A stretch of DNA of 18,189 nucleotides from Candidatus Omnitrophota bacterium. GTDB lineage: Bacteria; Omnitrophota; Gorgyraeia; Gygaellales; Profunditerraquicolaceae. The notes beneath the pieces were generated by a model, which was given only the letters and a program-made list of their open reading frames with translations, was not told the DNA's origin and searched no databases. Position numbers and translations under genes: made by a program. The DNA lies in NCBI GenBank assembly GCA_023229385.1, contig JALNZI010000022.1, positions 1 to 18,189 on the forward strand, read 5' to 3'. This document shows positions 1 through 7,201 of the stretch, piece after piece (positions within the stretch are counted from its first letter, which is position 1; every line of letters starts with the position of its first letter).

Positions 1-1224
1 CGCTGCAATATCTCCGATCTTAGGACTACTGTCATATATATATGGTGTAGGAACTGAACCAACCAAATTTAATACAGGAAAAATAACATATGCCCATTTT
101 CCATGTTTTTTATACTTTCCTACACTGTTGGATGGAAATTTTTCATCCTGAACTAACCAATCACCATTTTCATCTTCAAATCTAACTTGATCTTGCAATC
201 CACCAGTTGCATTTATTAGTACGGGTGTTCCTGCCATTAAACTTTCAGTAGCACTCAATCCCCAACCTTCAGCTGAAGAGACATTCAGTGTTACATCTGC
301 AATGTTATATAATTTGTTTAATTCTGATTGTGGTGAATCACCAGCAGAATCAAATATTACATTTATATCTTTACTACACAAATCATTTTTTAATGTAATT
401 AAATCAGTACCATTATTATCAATTGGTTGAGTGTGCAACAACAAACAAACTTTATCTTTCTGTTCTTTGGTTAATTTTCCACAAAATGAATCATATGCTA
501 ACATTATATCAGTCAGTGATTTTCGTTTCATGTTTCTGCTATTAAAAAACATTACAAAATCATATTTTTTGTTACCAAACAATCTTTCCTTTGTATCCAG
601 TAAATCAACTTCATCCAACGGTTTATATATTTCTTCATTGATACCATGTGGAAAATATTTTATTTGCCATGGTTCTTTGAGTGCACCGACTAATCTGTCA
701 ACGATAACCTTGGTTTGTTTACTGATGCACAACAACAAATCACAACTTTCATAAAATGATGTATTATATTTTGGAAAAGGTAAATCATCCCATATGTTAA
801 TATATACAATAGGAATTTTGGTTCTGATTTCATGTTCCATTTGATATAAGAATAACCAATATCTCGGGTCGGTAAAATGAAGTATTGCATCTGGTTTATC
901 AACTTCCATTATTTTACGTATCAGGTTTTGATCACCATATCCGTTGGTGGGAATTATTTTAATAGATACATCAGGTACTCCTGTCTCTTCTTGTATTTGT
1001 GTAGAAAAATCAATCACTTTTCCTAATTCGGGGTGTTGGATTGCACCACCCACATATATGTAATTGAAATAATGACAAGTACCCTTGATTATTTCTCTGC
1101 TAACTGTTGCTACTCCCGAATTGAACCTGAGATCATCACTGCACCAACATATTGTCTTCCGTTCTTCCTTAGGTAAAACCGGGTATCCATTTCTAATTTC
1201 CCCTAAACTAAATGCTTTAATCAT
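1..1224 (-). CDS. GT-B fold glycosyltransferase (GT4-like), C-terminus cut by window edge
   Basis: An open frame of 408 codons runs from an ATG at 1224 to the left edge without a stop, so the C-terminus lies outside the window. The start reads MIKAFSLGEIRNGYP. The C-terminal half shows the retaining GT-B nucleotide-sugar pattern: SSAEGWGLSATESLMAGTPV around residues 316-335, with the EX7E pair at E319 and E327. The segment NSRNMKRKSL near 228-237 fits the donor phosphate-binding R/K region, and FPHGIN near 191-196 the preceding loop. It should transfer a sugar from a nucleotide-sugar donor; the acceptor cannot be read from sequence. DNA, a virion protein or a host glycan are all possible. It is the last gene of the leftward array seen here, 14 bases after the SLOG-family gene. 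The family call is firm, the role is unknown. Confidence 0.85.
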   Translation of the reverse strand, partial: MIKAFSLGEIRNGYPVLPKEERKTICWCSDDLRFNSGVATVSREIIKGTCHYFNYIYVGGAIQHPELGKVIDFSTQIQEETGVPDVSIKIIPTNGYGDQNLIRKIMEVDKPDAILHFTDPRYWLFLYQMEHEIRTKIPIVYINIWDDLPFPKYNTSFYESCDLLLCISKQTKVIVDRLVGALKEPWQIKYFPHGINEEIYKPLDEVDLLDTKERLFGNKKYDFVMFFNSRNMKRKSLTDIMLAYDSFCGKLTKEQKDKVCLLLHTQPIDNNGTDLITLKNDLCSKDINVIFDSAGDSPQSELNKLYNIADVTLNVSSAEGWGLSATESLMAGTPVLINATGGLQDQVRFEDENGDWLVQDEKFPSNSVGKYKKHGKWAYVIFPVLNLVGSVPTPYIYDSSPKIGDIAA

Positions 1225-1238
1225 ATTTATTTTAAATT

Positions 1239-1661
1239 TTAATCATTATGTGTGTATATTTTTGCTAATTTTAAAGATTTATCTGCTAATTTAATCAGAT
1301 TGTTAATATCAACAGTAGTATCCTTTTTATTTTTTAATATGAAAATTTTGTCTGCCCAAACAACTAATTCTTTGTTTCGTTTAAAATAATTCAATATATT
1401 AAATTCTTTATTGAAATACCGGGTATCATGATATGAATATAATGATTTTGTTTCATGACACGGATTAAATTCAACCAAAATTATATTTAATTTGGTACAA
1501 AATGATTTGATGTGTTTATCTGCACCGTGTAGTCTGCCACCCGTTCCGATTTGTAAATCATCACCACATTTTTCTTTTAATTTCAATAATAATTTTTTTA
1601 CAAAATCTTTATATTCAAAATTTGAACTACCTGTAACTGCTATTTTTATCGGATTATCCAT
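1239..1661 (-). CDS. SLOG-superfamily (YspA / DUF2493-like) Rossmann protein
   Basis: A 140-residue protein that begins with a Rossmann-type beta strand and glycine turn (IAVTGSSNF, residues 7-15). A second nucleotide-binding signature, GTGGRLHGADKHI, lies at 39-51. This pairing is characteristic of small SLOG-fold proteins of the YspA/cpYpsA-related group, which are thought to bind nucleotides or related ligands; the ligand for phage members is not established. The C-terminal third is lysine-rich and less conserved-looking. The gene overlaps the end of the upstream nuclease gene by 8 bases, so the two are probably translationally coupled. No catalytic residues can be assigned. Family assignment is fairly secure from the two motifs; function is unknown. 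Confidence 0.7.
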   Translation of the reverse strand: MDNPIKIAVTGSSNFEYKDFVKKLLLKLKEKCGDDLQIGTGGRLHGADKHIKSFCTKLNIILVEFNPCHETKSLYSYHDTRYFNKEFNILNYFKRNKELVVWADKIFILKNKKDTTVDINNLIKLADKSLKLAKIYTHND

Positions 1662-2520
1662 TGTTTTTTGAACACAATTCTGGTTTATCTTTAAAGGGAC
1701 AAAACTTACAATCGTTTATATTCTTAGCAAAAAAAGTATCTGTATTATAACTACCATCTGTTTTAAAACAATCATTAACAAAAGTATTGAAATTTTTTTC
1801 TATCCTATTCATTGTAACAGTACCTGATGGTGGAACAAAAGATTGTATTCGTTTTTGTGGGAAATCTACATTTTCATATAATTTTAACTTTAATATAAGA
1901 TAATTTATGTCTATATCAGTTAATGGAATATTTAACGATCGTGCTAACCAATTCTTATATAATACTAATTGCATCGTTTTAGATTCATCTGATTTTGCAA
2001 ATTTACCCCAACCCATACTGGATGTTTTCAAATCATATATAGTATATTTACTACCTTCCTGAATTAAAACATCCAAATATGCAATAGCATTTACATTTGG
2101 ATTTACAGTAGGTAATTTGATTTGATATTCAATTCCTTTTAATGATTGAGTTTTTCGATTGAAATAATTGATTCTGTGTTTTTTAAACGTTTTGATAATT
2201 TCCAAACCATTGACATAGAAATCTTTCATATCTTCTTTCGTAACAAAATGCAATCCCCCATTATCTTGCAATAACTTTTTATATTGTTCAACCATAAACA
2301 GATGCAATTTACTCTCCAAATCCATTGCATCTGCTTCTTTGATTGATTTTAAAAACATAACATTTAAATAATCCTGTATGGTTTGATGCATTGCAGTTCC
2401 AAAAACCAAATGTATATTGGGTGTAAAATCCTTGTGTTTATCTATATATGTTAATTTCCATTTCCACGGACACTTCATATACATCGAAAATTGAGAATAT
2501 GATACAACTACATCAATCAT
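1654..2520 (-). CDS. Cas4/RecB-like PD-(D/E)XK nuclease with probable Fe-S cysteines
   Basis: A 288-residue protein with the layout of Cas4/AddB-type nucleases. The N-terminus has SYSQFSMYMKCPWKWKL, with C17 as first cluster-type cysteine. A motif FGTAMHQTIQDYL follows, giving metal-site H45. The PD-(D/E)XK core has D150 (AYLD) and D163-x-K165 (YDLKTSS), and the QLVLYKNWL helix carries Q184. Three further cysteines sit at the C-terminus (C271, C274, C283), the spacing expected if they join C17 to hold a 4Fe-4S cluster. Enzymes of this type cut single-stranded ends or process DNA ends in recombination; a role in phage recombination, replication or host DNA breakdown is inferred. It starts 4 bases after the zinc-ribbon gene. 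All expected catalytic residues are present. Confidence 0.85.
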   Translation of the reverse strand: MIDVVVSYSQFSMYMKCPWKWKLTYIDKHKDFTPNIHLVFGTAMHQTIQDYLNVMFLKSIKEADAMDLESKLHLFMVEQYKKLLQDNGGLHFVTKEDMKDFYVNGLEIIKTFKKHRINYFNRKTQSLKGIEYQIKLPTVNPNVNAIAYLDVLIQEGSKYTIYDLKTSSMGWGKFAKSDESKTMQLVLYKNWLARSLNIPLTDIDINYLILKLKLYENVDFPQKRIQSFVPPSGTVTMNRIEKNFNTFVNDCFKTDGSYNTDTFFAKNINDCKFCPFKDKPELCSKNNG

Positions 2521-2523
2521 TTC

Positions 2524-2748
2524 TTAAATCTGAGGTAAAAATTCTGAATTAACATGACCACACTTGGTACATATAAATACTTGAATTGGTATTAATGAAT
2601 CTTGACCGTTTGGAGAAAGTAGTGCAGATAGTTTTTTTATTTGCATTGCATCAGTGAAATACTTGTTTCCACATTCTTCACAAACTATATCAACAGCATC
2701 TTTAAGGTTGATGTTGATATTCATTGGTTGTTGTTCTGTTTTTTTCAT
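2524..2748 (-). CDS. Small zinc-ribbon protein
   Basis: A 74-residue protein with two CxxC knuckles, C23-x-x-C26 (VCEECGNKY) and C60-x-x-C63 (FICTKCGHVN), separated by 33 residues. This is a typical zinc-ribbon arrangement that would bind one zinc ion. The N-terminal 20 residues are polar and probably flexible. Such small ribbons occur widely in large phages, where they may act as nucleic-acid or protein adaptors, but no specific role can be read here. It lies between the coiled-coil gene (16-base gap) and the nuclease gene (3-base gap), so it is probably co-expressed with the nuclease. An internal Met at residue 9 is an alternative start. Confidence 0.7.
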   Translation of the reverse strand: MKKTEQQPMNININLKDAVDIVCEECGNKYFTDAMQIKKLSALLSPNGQDSLIPIQVFICTKCGHVNSEFLPQI

Positions 2749-2764
2749 TTGTCAATTATTTAAA

Positions 2765-2971
2765 TTACGCAATATAATCACATGTCTTTAACTCATTGTC
2801 ATTTTCTGAATTTGTTTCACGATAAAATTTTTCAAGTTCCATATGAAGTTCCTCAATTTCAATATCACATTCCAGTTTTTTAATCTCTATTTTTCTTATA
2901 TCCAGTTGCAATTTTCTACGAATGGAATATAAATCCGTTATTCTATTGTCTATTTCTTCTTTCCGTGTCAT
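2765..2971 (-). CDS. Small predicted coiled-coil protein, function unknown
   Basis: A 68-residue charged protein. Residues 5-50 alternate Lys/Arg/Glu with Ile/Leu in heptad-like spacing (for example IRKIEIKKLECDIEIEELH), so a helical hairpin or coiled coil is likely. It has no signal peptide, membrane segment or recognisable catalytic motif. It follows GroEL immediately: the GroEL stop codon ends one base from this gene's ATG on the complementary side (2973 against 2971). That tight spacing, and the absence of any competing frame, support it as real. Function unknown. Confidence 0.6.
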   Translation of the reverse strand: MTRKEEIDNRITDLYSIRRKLQLDIRKIEIKKLECDIEIEELHMELEKFYRETNSENDNELKTCDYIA

Positions 2972-2972
2972 T

Positions 2973-4601
2973 TTAGTACATCATTTCTGGATTCATAATT
3001 TGTTTGTCTTCTTTTTTTCTAATCAATGTTGCTACTGCATTGGTACTAAGAATAGTTGTTGCAACACTCACTGCTTTTGTTAATGCAATTTTAACAACCT
3101 TCACCGGATCAATGATTCCATTATCATACATATTACATACTACTTTTGTTCTTGCATCAAATCCACAATTCGTATCATTTGTTTCCAATATAGCTTTCCA
3201 GGTATAATCGGGTGAATCAATTCCTACATTTTTTAATATAATTTTAAACGGAGATTGAATTGCTCTCATAAATGTTTGATACCCGATTAATTTATCACCA
3301 GTTAATTCTAATTGATGTTTACATTCATTTCCAATTCGTTTTAAAATAATTCCACCCCCCGGAATAATCCCATCTTCAACAGCAGCTTTGGTTGCATGAA
3401 GTGCATCATCCAGTCGATCTTTCTTTTCTTTTAATTCCAACTCTGTTTCTGCACCCACATTTATAACTGCTACTCCACCAATGAATTTTGCTAATCTTTC
3501 TTGAATCCGTTCTCTTTCATAATCAGATGTTGCATTTTTGATTTGGTCATTTATTTCATTTACTTTGGTTGCAATGTCTTGTTCTTCTCCGGCACCATCA
3601 ATAATTGTAGTTTTCTTATTTGTTACTTTTACAAATTTTGCTTCACCCAGTTGCTCAAATTGAACATTTTCTAATTTATATCCTTTTTTATCTGATATAA
3701 CTTGTCCACCGGTTAATGTAGCAATATCTTCTAATTTTTCAATTCGTCGATCACCATAGTCCGGTGCTTTCACTACACAAACTTTCAATAATCCACGAAC
3801 TTTGTTCACAATCAATGTAGCTAATGCTTCACCATCAATATCATCAGCAATAATTAAAATAGGTCGTTGAGTGGTTGCATTAATTTTTTCTATAATCCCA
3901 AGTATATCTTTAACAGCAGATATTTTTTTATCCGTTATTAAAATATATGGATTATCCAATTCAACCAAAAATTCTGCATTGTTGGTAATAAAATATGGAC
4001 TCAAGTAACCACGTTCAAATTGCATTCCTTCTACAATTTCCAATGAAGTTTCAGATGATTTACTTTCCTCGACAACAATAACACCGGAACGACCTACCTG
4101 TTCCATTGCAGCTGCAATGATTTTACCAATTTCAACATCATTGTTTGAACTAATAAAACCAATTTGTTCAATTTCACTATTTGTTGTTATTTCTTTCTTA
4201 TAATCATTCAATGTATTGATAGTATCTTTCAATGCAACGTTAATTCCTTCTTTAAAATCAACAATATTAATATCATTATCTAACATTGTAAATCCACCAT
4301 GAATTAATTCCTGTGCAATTAATGTAGCAGTTGTTGTTCCATCACCAACATTATCAGCTGTTTGAACTGCTGCTTGTTTTAATATTTGAGCACCAATATT
4401 TTCAACCGGATCTTCTAAATCAATTGATTTGGCCACTGTTACACCATCTTTGGTAACAACAGGAATACCTTCTGATTTTTCTAATATAACTACATTACCA
4501 CCTGGGCCCAACGTAGATGTAACAGCATCTGATAGTTTATCAATACCTTGTTTTAATTTTTCTCTTGCTTGTTTAGCAAATATAATTTCTTTTTCTTGCA
4601 T
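2973..4601 (-). CDS. groEL: Phage-encoded chaperonin GroEL (Cpn60)
   Basis: Full-length 542-residue chaperonin. Numbering tracks the E. coli protein closely. The ATPase residues are present: D52 (TKDGVTVA), D87 in VGDGTTTATL at 85-94, and D399 (DDALHATKAAVEDG), equivalent to E. coli D398. The apical substrate/GroES-binding aromatics Y199, Y203 and F204 are retained in RGYLSPYFIT. The GGGIIL segment at 415-420 closes the second equatorial part. Two differences stand out: the nucleotide loop reads LGPGGNVV, one residue shorter than the usual LGPKGRNVV, and the C-terminus ends in PEMMY without the Gly-Gly-Met repeats that line the bacterial cavity floor. It should form a folding ring with the phage GroES encoded two genes upstream. 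Expected clients are abundant phage proteins such as capsid or replisome parts; that is inference. Confidence 0.97.
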   Translation of the reverse strand: MQEKEIIFAKQAREKLKQGIDKLSDAVTSTLGPGGNVVILEKSEGIPVVTKDGVTVAKSIDLEDPVENIGAQILKQAAVQTADNVGDGTTTATLIAQELIHGGFTMLDNDINIVDFKEGINVALKDTINTLNDYKKEITTNSEIEQIGFISSNNDVEIGKIIAAAMEQVGRSGVIVVEESKSSETSLEIVEGMQFERGYLSPYFITNNAEFLVELDNPYILITDKKISAVKDILGIIEKINATTQRPILIIADDIDGEALATLIVNKVRGLLKVCVVKAPDYGDRRIEKLEDIATLTGGQVISDKKGYKLENVQFEQLGEAKFVKVTNKKTTIIDGAGEEQDIATKVNEINDQIKNATSDYERERIQERLAKFIGGVAVINVGAETELELKEKKDRLDDALHATKAAVEDGIIPGGGIILKRIGNECKHQLELTGDKLIGYQTFMRAIQSPFKIILKNVGIDSPDYTWKAILETNDTNCGFDARTKVVCNMYDNGIIDPVKVVKIALTKAVSVATTILSTNAVATLIRKKEDKQIMNPEMMY

Positions 4602-4626
4602 AATTTTATTTATAATAATTTCTTAA

Positions 4627-4932
4627 TTAATCAACAACTTTCTTCAATCTGATTACAGGTAAATAACCTTTACCACATTGCTCATGTTCATTATGTTCAA
4701 ACAAATCAAAATGTCTTTCATTCAATTTAATAAGTTTCATTGGTAATTCTACAATGGGTATGTGTCCATCTTCCTTTTCGATTAAATCTCCTATCAACAT
4801 GGCACTCAAAAATTTTTCACCAATTTGTATTTTTTCACCATTAAAATATGTTTTATTACCGACCAATTGTTCTAAAATAACACCTGTTATTATTTGATTT
4901 CCTTCCAATTGTTCTTTAAATAATTCCCACAT
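4627..4932 (-). CDS. Unknown protein encoded between groES and groEL
   Basis: A 101-residue soluble protein that I do not recognise. It starts WELFKEQLEGNQIITG, contains a likely beta-rich middle (GNKTYFNGEKIQIGEKFLSA) and a His/Glu-rich stretch (ERHFDLFEHNEHEQCGKG, residues 72-89), and ends VIRLKKVVD. It has no membrane segment or signal peptide. It lies 4 bases downstream of groES and 25 bases upstream of groEL, so it is in the same transcript as the chaperonin pair. That position raises the possibility of a chaperonin-related adaptor or simply a passenger gene; nothing in the sequence decides between these. Confidence refers to it being a real gene. Confidence 0.6.
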   Translation of the reverse strand: MWELFKEQLEGNQIITGVILEQLVGNKTYFNGEKIQIGEKFLSAMLIGDLIEKEDGHIPIVELPMKLIKLNERHFDLFEHNEHEQCGKGYLPVIRLKKVVD

Positions 4933-4936
4933 AATT

Positions 4937-5293
4937 TTATCCTAATAATAATTCTTGTTGATTTTTGCCAATTGTTGTCTGATCACGAAAATACAAGTGT
5001 ACATCGTTTTCTTTTATTATCCAATATATGTTTCCATCTCCATATTCAACCTTTTGAGGAGCAAACTTTGGATAAACAACAATATCACCTTTTTGAATAA
5101 GTGGTTTAACACGTTTGCTTCCATCGAATGTCAATCTACCGGGGCCAATTTCTATTACTCTGCCAACCAGTGTAGCATTCTCATCAGATTCGGGAATAAT
5201 TAAACCGGAATTTGTCTGAGCTTCATCTTTACTAATTTGTTCCACAATGATTTTATCATCGGGGACTGTTCTTTTTAAATTATTTAAATCCAT
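4937..5293 (-). CDS. groES: Phage-encoded co-chaperonin GroES (Cpn10)
   Basis: A 118-residue protein with the complete Cpn10 pattern. The N-terminal strand is VPDDKIIVEQI (10-20). The mobile loop contains the GroEL-binding hydrophobic tripeptide in SGLIIPE (29-35; the equivalent of GIVL in E. coli). Next come GRVIEIGPGR (44-53) and QKGDIVVYPKF (67-77), the latter matching the conserved KVGDIVIF segment. It would cap the GroEL ring. It is about 20 residues longer than E. coli GroES because of a C-terminal tail (roughly 102-118, ending QQELLLG). Unlike T4, which encodes only the gp31 cap and uses host GroEL, this phage carries both halves, so the pair may have co-evolved away from the host system (inference). 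Confidence 0.95.
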   Translation of the reverse strand: MDLNNLKRTVPDDKIIVEQISKDEAQTNSGLIIPESDENATLVGRVIEIGPGRLTFDGSKRVKPLIQKGDIVVYPKFAPQKVEYGDGNIYWIIKENDVHLYFRDQTTIGKNQQELLLG

Positions 5294-5294
5294 T

Positions 5295-5630
5295 TTATTT
5301 TAATTCTATGTTATAAATATGTGTTAATCCAGTATAAGTATTGGTTAAATCAAACAATTCAAATTTGGTATTACCATCCGTTGTAATTGTGTATGATGGT
5401 AAATCATATTTATCTGTTCCTGTTACATACAAATCAGACCAATTTGGAATATTTGTTGGTTGATTGAATACTATTTGTGGGGTATTCCAATTAATAATTG
5501 TGTCGGTCAATAAATCATATGATTCCCAATCGACAGGAAATGTTGATTTTAACAATGCAAACAATGTTTTAAGATTTACTTTTTCTTCAATCTTTATTGT
5601 TTTTTGTTCGGTGTCAATTTGTATTTTCAT
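5295..5630 (-). CDS. Unknown 111-residue protein, upstream partner of groES
   Basis: A 111-residue protein I do not recognise. The N-terminus (MKIQIDTEQKTIKIEE) looks like a beta hairpin, followed by a short helix (NLKTLFALLKSTF) and then a Thr/Asn/Tyr-rich part that is probably beta structure. No membrane segment or catalytic motif is visible. Its ATG overlaps the stop codon of the upstream metallopeptidase gene in an ATGA junction (5627-5630), and it ends one base before groES begins, which strongly supports translation. The mixture of short strands and polar residues would suit a small structural or virion protein, but this is only an impression. Confidence 0.6.
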   Translation of the reverse strand: MKIQIDTEQKTIKIEEKVNLKTLFALLKSTFPVDWESYDLLTDTIINWNTPQIVFNQPTNIPNWSDLYVTGTDKYDLPSYTITTDGNTKFELFDLTNTYTGLTHIYNIELK

Positions 5631-6148
5631 ATATTATTTTGTTTAAAGTGATCGTAAGCTTGTATAAATTGTACATGAGATTCTTGACTTGGCCCAAAAA
5701 CTGCAATTACTTCTGGGAATTCTTCAACTGAATGATTAATTATTTTCATTGATGCTTTTTCTGGATCTTCATATAGATGCAGTAATTCATGATAAACCAA
5801 TCTGAATTTTCCATCCAAATCTGCTTCAATCCATTTATCAAATCCAATCACAATAACTGCTTCATATCCATGTAACACTTGTTCCATATCTGATTCTGTT
5901 CTTGCTTTACCTAAGATATGTCCACCGGTACTCTTAGATGCTTTTTCTTTGAACAAATAACCAACATTATAATTACTCAAATGTGGTAAATATTTTTCGA
6001 TTAATTGATCTGCAATATTTTCAACTTCCTCTGCTTTAAGAAATTTACTTCCTTTTGGCCAATTTTCTTGGACTGACCCTTTACTTTTGAATCCCAATTT
6101 TTTACAAATTGAGTCTCCTGTTTGAAATGATTCTGATTTTGTTTCCAT
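5627..6148 (-). CDS. Putative phage metallopeptidase (HELLH zinc motif)
   Basis: A 173-residue protein with a gluzincin-type zinc motif, LVYHELLHLYEDPE, in which H120, E121 and H124 would be two zinc ligands and the catalytic base. A hydrophobic strand (EAVIVIGFDKW) precedes it, and a downstream region NHSVEEFPEVIAVFG (138-152) may supply the third ligand (H139 or a nearby Glu). This matches, from memory, the group annotated as putative phage metallopeptidases. The first 35 residues are polar with a GSVQENWPKGSKF stretch and may be flexible. Its substrate is unknown: a phage or host protein. It lies just downstream of the clamp-loader small-subunit gene, and overlaps the next gene by 4 bases. 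No signal peptide, so probably cytoplasmic. Confidence 0.75.
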   Translation of the reverse strand: METKSESFQTGDSICKKLGFKSKGSVQENWPKGSKFLKAEEVENIADQLIEKYLPHLSNYNVGYLFKEKASKSTGGHILGKARTESDMEQVLHGYEAVIVIGFDKWIEADLDGKFRLVYHELLHLYEDPEKASMKIINHSVEEFPEVIAVFGPSQESHVQFIQAYDHFKQNNI

Positions 6149-6174
6149 TTTTTGTAACTTTTATTTGTTTGTAA

Positions 6175-6639
6175 CTAATTTATTTTCATTATTCTTTTTT
6201 GTTCCTTTTCACCAACTCCATATTTACTGAGTATTTCTTTTATGTGTTCAACCCCTTCTTTTGTATTGAAAAGTATATCAAGATAATCTACAACTTCCGT
6301 TCTGCTTACTTCAAAGTATACTATTAAATAGTCAATTATTTCAGATTGATACTTTTTTTTGACCTTTGACTTAATATAATTTAAATATATTTTTGAATCT
6401 GGAAAAAAATCTAAATATAATTTATATACTATTTTGGGTTCTAAAAACCCAATTGTGTATTTTTGCAACTGATTTATTGTCTCTATATAATCAATATTCA
6501 TTGATAACCAAAGATTGACAATATATGGATTAAATTTTTTCTGTTCATGTTCAGTGTAATCTTCCCACGGTTTTTTAGATATAGAAAGATTATTAATAAA
6601 ATCCATTATACCAATTTCATTTTTAGATTTCTTTTTCAT
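6175..6639 (-). CDS. 62: Clamp-loader small subunit (T4 gp62-like)
   Basis: A 154-residue protein starting at the ATG at 6639; a longer in-frame reading to 6744 exists but would lie inside the methyltransferase gene, and family-like sequence begins only after MKKKSKNEIGIMDFINNL. Residues 25-60 read WEDYTEHEQKKFNPYIVNLW...SMNIDYIETINQLQKY, which is the pattern I associate with clamp-loader small subunits of T4-type phages, followed by VYKLYLDFFP (71-80) and YLNYIK (85-90). A helical C-terminus ends RIMKIN. With the gp44-like ATPase encoded two genes upstream it would form the loader that opens the sliding clamp. T4 gp62 is 187 residues, so this one is short. The gene overlaps the methyltransferase gene by 17 bases, suggesting coupled translation. 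Confidence 0.8.
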   Translation of the reverse strand: MKKKSKNEIGIMDFINNLSISKKPWEDYTEHEQKKFNPYIVNLWLSMNIDYIETINQLQKYTIGFLEPKIVYKLYLDFFPDSKIYLNYIKSKVKKKYQSEIIDYLIVYFEVSRTEVVDYLDILFNTKEGVEHIKEILSKYGVGEKEQKRIMKIN

Positions 6640-7201
6640 ACAAATCAATTGAACAATTAACTTCATTACCCCACACATCCCATCCAGGAAATTCTTGTCT
6701 TGCAAATAATTCGATTCTTGGTAGATCACCAAATAATTCAACAATATTTGTCCGAATCACATCGGGTTTTCTTGAATGTTCCCTTATTTTAGTATCAACG
6801 ACCTGACTCACACTATGAGAAATTCTTTTTAATGGTTTGCCTTTTGTCGCTAATAAACATAATTCGGCATTTGATCGTGTGTAGGAGCCCATCCCAACAA
6901 AATACGTACTTTTCCTTTTGTTTAGTTTCACCCAAGTAAAACCAACCGTTTTATATTCAAATCCCCATGATTTGATTACATCTAAACCTTCTTGCAACAA
7001 CGGAAATGTAACCCAAATAAATAAAACACAATTATCTTCACAAATAGATTGAACTGGTAATAATTTGATGTCATCTATACACATTGTATTATAGTGTGCT
7101 TCTGGTGATCTATATTTCTTAGTTGTCGTAGCATCCATCGGTACATTACTGTACTTCCACGGTGGATCAGCATAAATTATATTATATTTTTTCTTTTCCA
7201 C
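6623..7201 (-). CDS. MT-A70 family DNA adenine N6-methyltransferase
   Basis: A 192-residue protein with the catalytic DPPW motif at 12-15 (IIYADPPWKYS), the hallmark of MT-A70 type enzymes that transfer a methyl group from S-adenosylmethionine to the N6 of adenine. Supporting motifs are VLFIWVTFP (59-67), TRSNAELCLLATKGKP (108-123) and the C-terminal SAM-side segment IELFARQEFPGWDVWGNE (163-180). Phage members usually methylate DNA; the recognition sequence cannot be read. No target-recognition domain or partner restriction enzyme is visible, so an orphan protective methylase is likely. The start is GTG, overlapping the TAG stop of the clamp-loader ATPase gene by one base (TAGTG). It sits between the two clamp-loader subunit genes, an unusual place. 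Confidence 0.92.
   Translation of the reverse strand: MEKKKYNIIYADPPWKYSNVPMDATTTKKYRSPEAHYNTMCIDDIKLLPVQSICEDNCVLFIWVTFPLLQEGLDVIKSWGFEYKTVGFTWVKLNKRKSTYFVGMGSYTRSNAELCLLATKGKPLKRISHSVSQVVDTKIREHSRKPDVIRTNIVELFGDLPRIELFARQEFPGWDVWGNEVNCSIDLYEKEI

Noticed and set aside
431..754. Plus-strand open frame of 107 codons
   Set aside because: It lies entirely inside the left-edge glycosyltransferase gene on the minus strand, which has clear motifs; its translation looks like random hydrophobic/Ser-rich sequence.
690..902. Minus-strand 70-codon frame
   Set aside because: It overlaps the glycosyltransferase in another frame and has no recognisable features.
6149..6174. Repeated gttacaaa-type octamer in the gap after the clamp-loader small subunit
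   Set aside because: Two short copies in an AT-rich 26-base gap are easily produced by chance; no operator or attachment site can be supported.
6640..6744. Upstream extension of the clamp-loader small subunit to an ATG at 6744
   Set aside because: The extra 35 residues lie within the conserved C-terminal coding part of the methyltransferase and do not resemble the family; the ATG at 6639 gives a modest 17-base overlap.
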